From Molossus alvarezi (taxonomy: Eukaryota > Chordata > Mammalia > Chiroptera > Molossidae): a stretch of DNA of 64,000 bases. The position numbers and the translations under genes are program-made. The stretch covers positions 166,832,290-166,896,289 of the forward strand of contig CM073885.1 in assembly GCA_037176705.1 (NCBI GenBank), written 5' to 3'. The stretch's first letter is position 1. Each line of letters begins with the position of its first letter. Shown here one piece after another: positions 59,917-64,000 of this stretch. Under the pieces are notes generated by a model. It was not told where the DNA came from, did not search any database, and saw only the letters and a list, made by a program, of their open reading frames with translations.

Positions 59917-60739
59917 ATTTTTTCTATCTTGAGTTTTTATCTAAGCTCCACCATTTAATAATCATGTGATCTTGGACAATTGAGTACTAATTTTTAAAGT
60001 GAAAGTAAGAAATAACGCAAGACAGTGTTTTGGACGCAATGAGACAATGTGCTTGATGCACATAGCACATTATTAGAACCCTGGGATCTATAAGATTTTC
60101 TCTTCTTTAATAAACTGGACAAACACAACCCTGGCTGCTACCAGTATGTGTATTCCTTGCCCCTTATGTAACATTACAGAAAAGACGATAAAGAAATAAT
60201 CAGCTGAAAATAATTTTATCTTTTGGCAGCAAAATATAAATTTGCTATATAAAATATCATGTGACTGAATTATACTGATTTACTTTGGGCGCTATCATTC
60301 CAGTTCATTTATTCTCGAAATGATGAATGGCAGTTGAAACAGTGTAGGGCAGTGTTATTTTTACCACACAATAACGGTGGATAAAGGAGTTTCCCAGCTG
60401 AAACAAGGCCATAAACAACTATGACGGCAACAAAATATATGATTTTTTTTTTAAGGAAAGTAAAATAGGGAATATATAAAATATTATGGGACCTGAATTT
60501 AGAATCAGGATGTAAAATTGAAATGTTTCTGTTTTTATCTCTCTCCCCTCTCTCCTTCTGAGGAAAACCTGAAATGGGCTCTGATGTGGTACAATCACCG
60601 GCTTACTTAGTTGTTGAGGGTGGTGGAGGGCGCTGCTAATGTAACACAAAACGGTGATTTCAAAATCCAAAGGGCCTTTAAAATAGCTCACGATTTAGAA
60701 AGGAAAATGCAACATTGACCACAAGAATTATATATCTTT
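59917..60739. other. Single-copy sequence
   Basis: No gene or repeat is recognised. Confidence 0.4.
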
Positions 60740-60761
60740 TATGTAGTACCATTTACAATTT

Positions 60762-60962
60762 TTTTCTTTATTGTTTAGAGAGAGGAAGGGAGAAGGAGAG
60801 AGAGAGAAACATAGATGAGAGAGAATATCAGTTGGCCACCTCCAGCATGCTCTGCACTGGGGGTCAGGCCCACAATTTGGATATGATTCCTGACCGGGAA
60901 TCAAACTGGTGACCTCCTGGTGCATGGGTTGAAGCTCAACCACTGAGCCACACCAGCCAGGC
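60762..60962 (-). mobile_element. VES SINE, short-tail type
   Basis: The minus strand runs from head CCTGGCTGGTGTGGCTCAGTGG (60962) through a B box (AGTTTGATTCCCGG) to a GA-rich part (plus strand) and a CTTTATTG end. The TSDs are TATGTAGTACCATTT (60740-60754) and TATGTAGTACCATTT (60963-60977), identical over 15. Confidence 0.95.
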
Positions 60963-60995
60963 TATGTAGTACCATTTTAAAATTTAGCTTATTTC

Positions 60996-61215
60996 ATTTT
61001 TTTGTTCAAATAGAGTAGGAGGGAGAGAGAGGAAGAGAGAGAGAGAGAGAGAAACATGGACGTGAAAGGGACATATCAAGTGGCTGTCACCTACACGACC
61101 AACCAGGGCCGGGGACAAACCGCAACTGAGGTACATGCCCTTAGCGGGAACCTAACCCCGGGTCTTTCTGGACCTCAGGCCTACGCTCTAACCCCTGAGC
61201 CAAACTGGCCAGGGC
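60996..61215 (-). mobile_element. VES SINE, hairpin-tail type, tail truncated
   Basis: The minus-strand head (GCCCTGGCCAGTTTGGCTCAG, ends 61215), the CT tract and TATTTGAACAAAAA are present, but the hairpin tail (TCCTC..GAGGA) is missing. Its tail end lies about 20 bases from the target duplication of the previous VES. A TSD is not certain (possibly GCTTATTTCA near 60987 and GTTTATTTTCA near 61223). Confidence 0.9.
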
Positions 61216-62105
61216 ATATTGTGTTTATTTTCACGCACCTAGCAAAAGTCGCAATGATCTTAAGCCCTCTTTAACTTCATTCTGTTAGCAATTACCCATT
61301 GAGCAGGTACTCTGTGCCGGGAACTCTGCTAATAACTGGGGATACACTAGAGATAAAGCAGTGAGCCTGCTTCATTGTTTCAGAGGAGTGGAGGGATCAC
61401 AGAAGGTAACAGGCAATGACCGCACCAGACCTGTAGATGCTAGGGTGAATGAGAACAGAAGACTCTAAGGAAGATCAGGAAGAAAACTGAGCTCAGCTTG
61501 GGCAAATCAGCCAAGATACCTCAGAGAAAGTCCTCTAAGCTGGGAAATCAACAATAATTAGTATTAACCTGGTGATTGGGGTGGGGAAGGGATCTCAGAT
61601 CTGGAGTCTGGAGACAGCATGTTCAGACCACTGCCAGTGAAATAATTTTGTCAAATTGTGACTGAGAAGATAAGGGAGAGTATACTAAGCAGTGACCCTC
61701 AAAAGGCAAGCTGTGTTAGTAATCCATGATAAGGAGTCTGACATTTATACTAATTTCAGATGGAAATCTGCAGGAGTGAATTTGTGCCTTAGGATGACCA
61801 CTCTGCCTGAAGAATGGGAACTGCACTGTGGGTGAGAGAAACATCTGGTCTGGCACCCCAGGTGAGAAATTATGGGGTGAGTCTTCAGCTGATACATAGA
61901 CTGCATGAGACTTGGTGATTGATGGTAGAGTGGGTGAGAGTGGCCTAGGACCAACATACAGGCCCCTGGCTTGGAAGGTGGATCAGAAGAAGGTACCATT
62001 CACTGAAATATAAAATATGGGAGTGATTGTTGATTGGTTTGGAGGAACAAAGGAAGACAAGTTTAGTTTCGATTCAGGAAACATGTCAATTAGTCTGTCT
62101 ATGTG

Positions 62106-62106
<1 letters not shown>
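61216..62106. other. Single-copy sequence with a possible old repeat
   Basis: The part at 61285-61390 ('cattgagcaggtactctgtgccgggaactctgctaataactggggatac') shares the 'tgtgccaggcact...ggggatac' motif set of old mammalian repeats, also hinted at 26120. No gene is recognised. Confidence 0.45.

Positions 62107-62141
<35 letters not shown>
62107..62141. repeat. (TG)n microsatellite
   Basis: This is an uninterrupted TG dinucleotide run of about 34 bases. Confidence 0.95.
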
Positions 62142-62142
<1 letters not shown>

Positions 62143-62914
62143 GCATATACACTCGGGGAGAAGACTTGAGATTATATAGGCTTGCATAACATATCATATT
62201 AAGACTGCAGATAGAGGTTTGTGAGACAGCAATGTATAAATAATACTTAAAATTGTTAGTGTGAAGACAAGGTTTAGAAAAAAGTGAAACAAATGTATAG
62301 ACTGAACAGAGAGGACTAATGGGGAACAATAAGACTAATCAACATTTAAGAGATACACAAAAAAGACCATACTTATTTACAAAACAGAGAAGGAAGGGGA
62401 GAAATATTTCTGAAGAAACACAGAGCAATGAAATGCTAGATAATGTGGAATGTGCAATGACAGGCCAAGATTATGAATTTTCTTCCCAGAATCCTGAATG
62501 CTCATATATTAAACTTTATATTTTCATTGAGTCTTTTTTTCCTAGAATATGGGAGAAATCTTACATTTGTGACAGTTCCTTTAAATGTGCAGATGCATTC
62601 TCTGCCCCTGCTCTATAGTCCTTTCCACTGCACTGTCTCTAATTGCTTCTCATAATCTCCCGAGATGTCTTTGTCTCATGCTGTTTTATTGCAGAAATTA
62701 AACGAAAGTAGTTAGAAAAAGAACTTGAAGATGCCTTTAAGAAATCAAATATAAAGGAGTATTTTGAATATTGAACTTCATATAACTTCTATAATTATTC
62801 AGCTCCACAGAATGTTGTTATTCATAGCTCAGCGTATGCGGAACTTCGGTGCACTGTGCCTCCTGAAGACACGTCTGTGATCGTGTTCCACTTGTACAAG
62901 CAGATGAAGATGAA
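62142..62914. other. Single-copy sequence
   Basis: The frame at 62319-62618 has no known domain. Nothing else is recognised. Confidence 0.4.
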
Positions 62915-63095
62915 GTGGCTGTAGAGGAAAGAGCACTGCACTCGGCACTAGGATGTTTGAGTTCTAGTTTCTAACACCAAGTTATTGTATTTCTGCGTGT
63001 ATGGCTCTGAACTTTCTTGGGCCCAAGTTATCATTTGTAAAATAATGGTCTCTAATGTCTCTTTTACTTTTAAAATCTCATTGTTTTCAATCCAT
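62915..63095 (+). mobile_element. MIR-family SINE
   Basis: The text 'gtagaggaaagagcactgcact...gagttctagtttctaac...tatcatttgtaaaataatggtctctaatgtctctttt' follows a MIR3/MIRc-like order. It is diverged and lies about 0.55 kb upstream of the coding exon. Confidence 0.65.

Positions 63096-64000
<905 letters not shown>

Noticed and set aside
62319..62618. 99-codon plus-strand frame upstream of the MALRD1-like exon as an upstream exon
   Set aside because: It has no signal peptide, no LDLa or MAM pattern, and no donor at its end. The in-frame stop before the ATG at 63630 argues against direct continuity.

Overview
The window is nuclear DNA from a placental mammal, almost certainly a bat of the Yangochiroptera and probably a vesper bat or close relative. 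The main evidence is about 16 copies or pieces of a tRNA-derived SINE that I recognise as VES, the Yangochiropteran SINE. They carry RNA polymerase III A and B boxes, a GA-rich body (CT-rich in the sense strand) and, in most copies, an A-rich tail and target-site duplications (TSDs). The rest of the background is typical mammalian: young and old L1, L2, MIR, MER5A, Tigger and MaLR LTRs. There are no bacterial features, operons or CRISPR arrays.

The only protein-coding exon I can support is at the right edge (63630-63831, + strand). It encodes a signal peptide followed by an LDL-receptor class A (LDLa) module and ends in a phase-1 splice donor. It resembles the N-terminus of MALRD1 (DIET1), an intestinal MAM/LDLa protein. 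The 63.6 kb to its left would then be the 5' intergenic region; by human synteny this is the ARL5B-MALRD1 interval.

Layout. 1-4687: minus-strand L1 with 5'UTR, ORF1 and most of ORF2, running off the left edge. 4688-14500: mostly single-copy AT-rich DNA with old L1 pieces, a hAT fragment, a GA microsatellite, an LTR-like block and two VES. 14500-16790: old L1/HAL1 pieces. 16790-21270: mostly single-copy. 21270-23590: two diverged direct LTR-like repeats around a MER5A. 23790-27863: L2, a truncated L1, MIR, a MaLR LTR and a 5'-inverted L1. 28150-30470: a repeat-poor island. 30490-31022: a head-to-head VES pair. 31205-37927: two minus-strand L1s, the second almost full length and carrying a nested VES. 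38548-53371: MaLR LTR, MIR, L2, more VES and three further 5'-inverted L1s. 56570-59902: L2, VES, Tigger and an almost full-length HAL1. 60762-61215: two VES. 62900-63629: a MIR and the putative promoter region.

I see no coordinated multi-gene system. What stands out is retrotransposition structure: four L1s with inverted 5' parts (twin priming), an ORF1-only HAL1 from 5'UTR to A-rich tail with a candidate TSD, a VES dimer inside one candidate TSD, and an inverted VES pair. All family names come from memory of consensus sequences, not from a database search.
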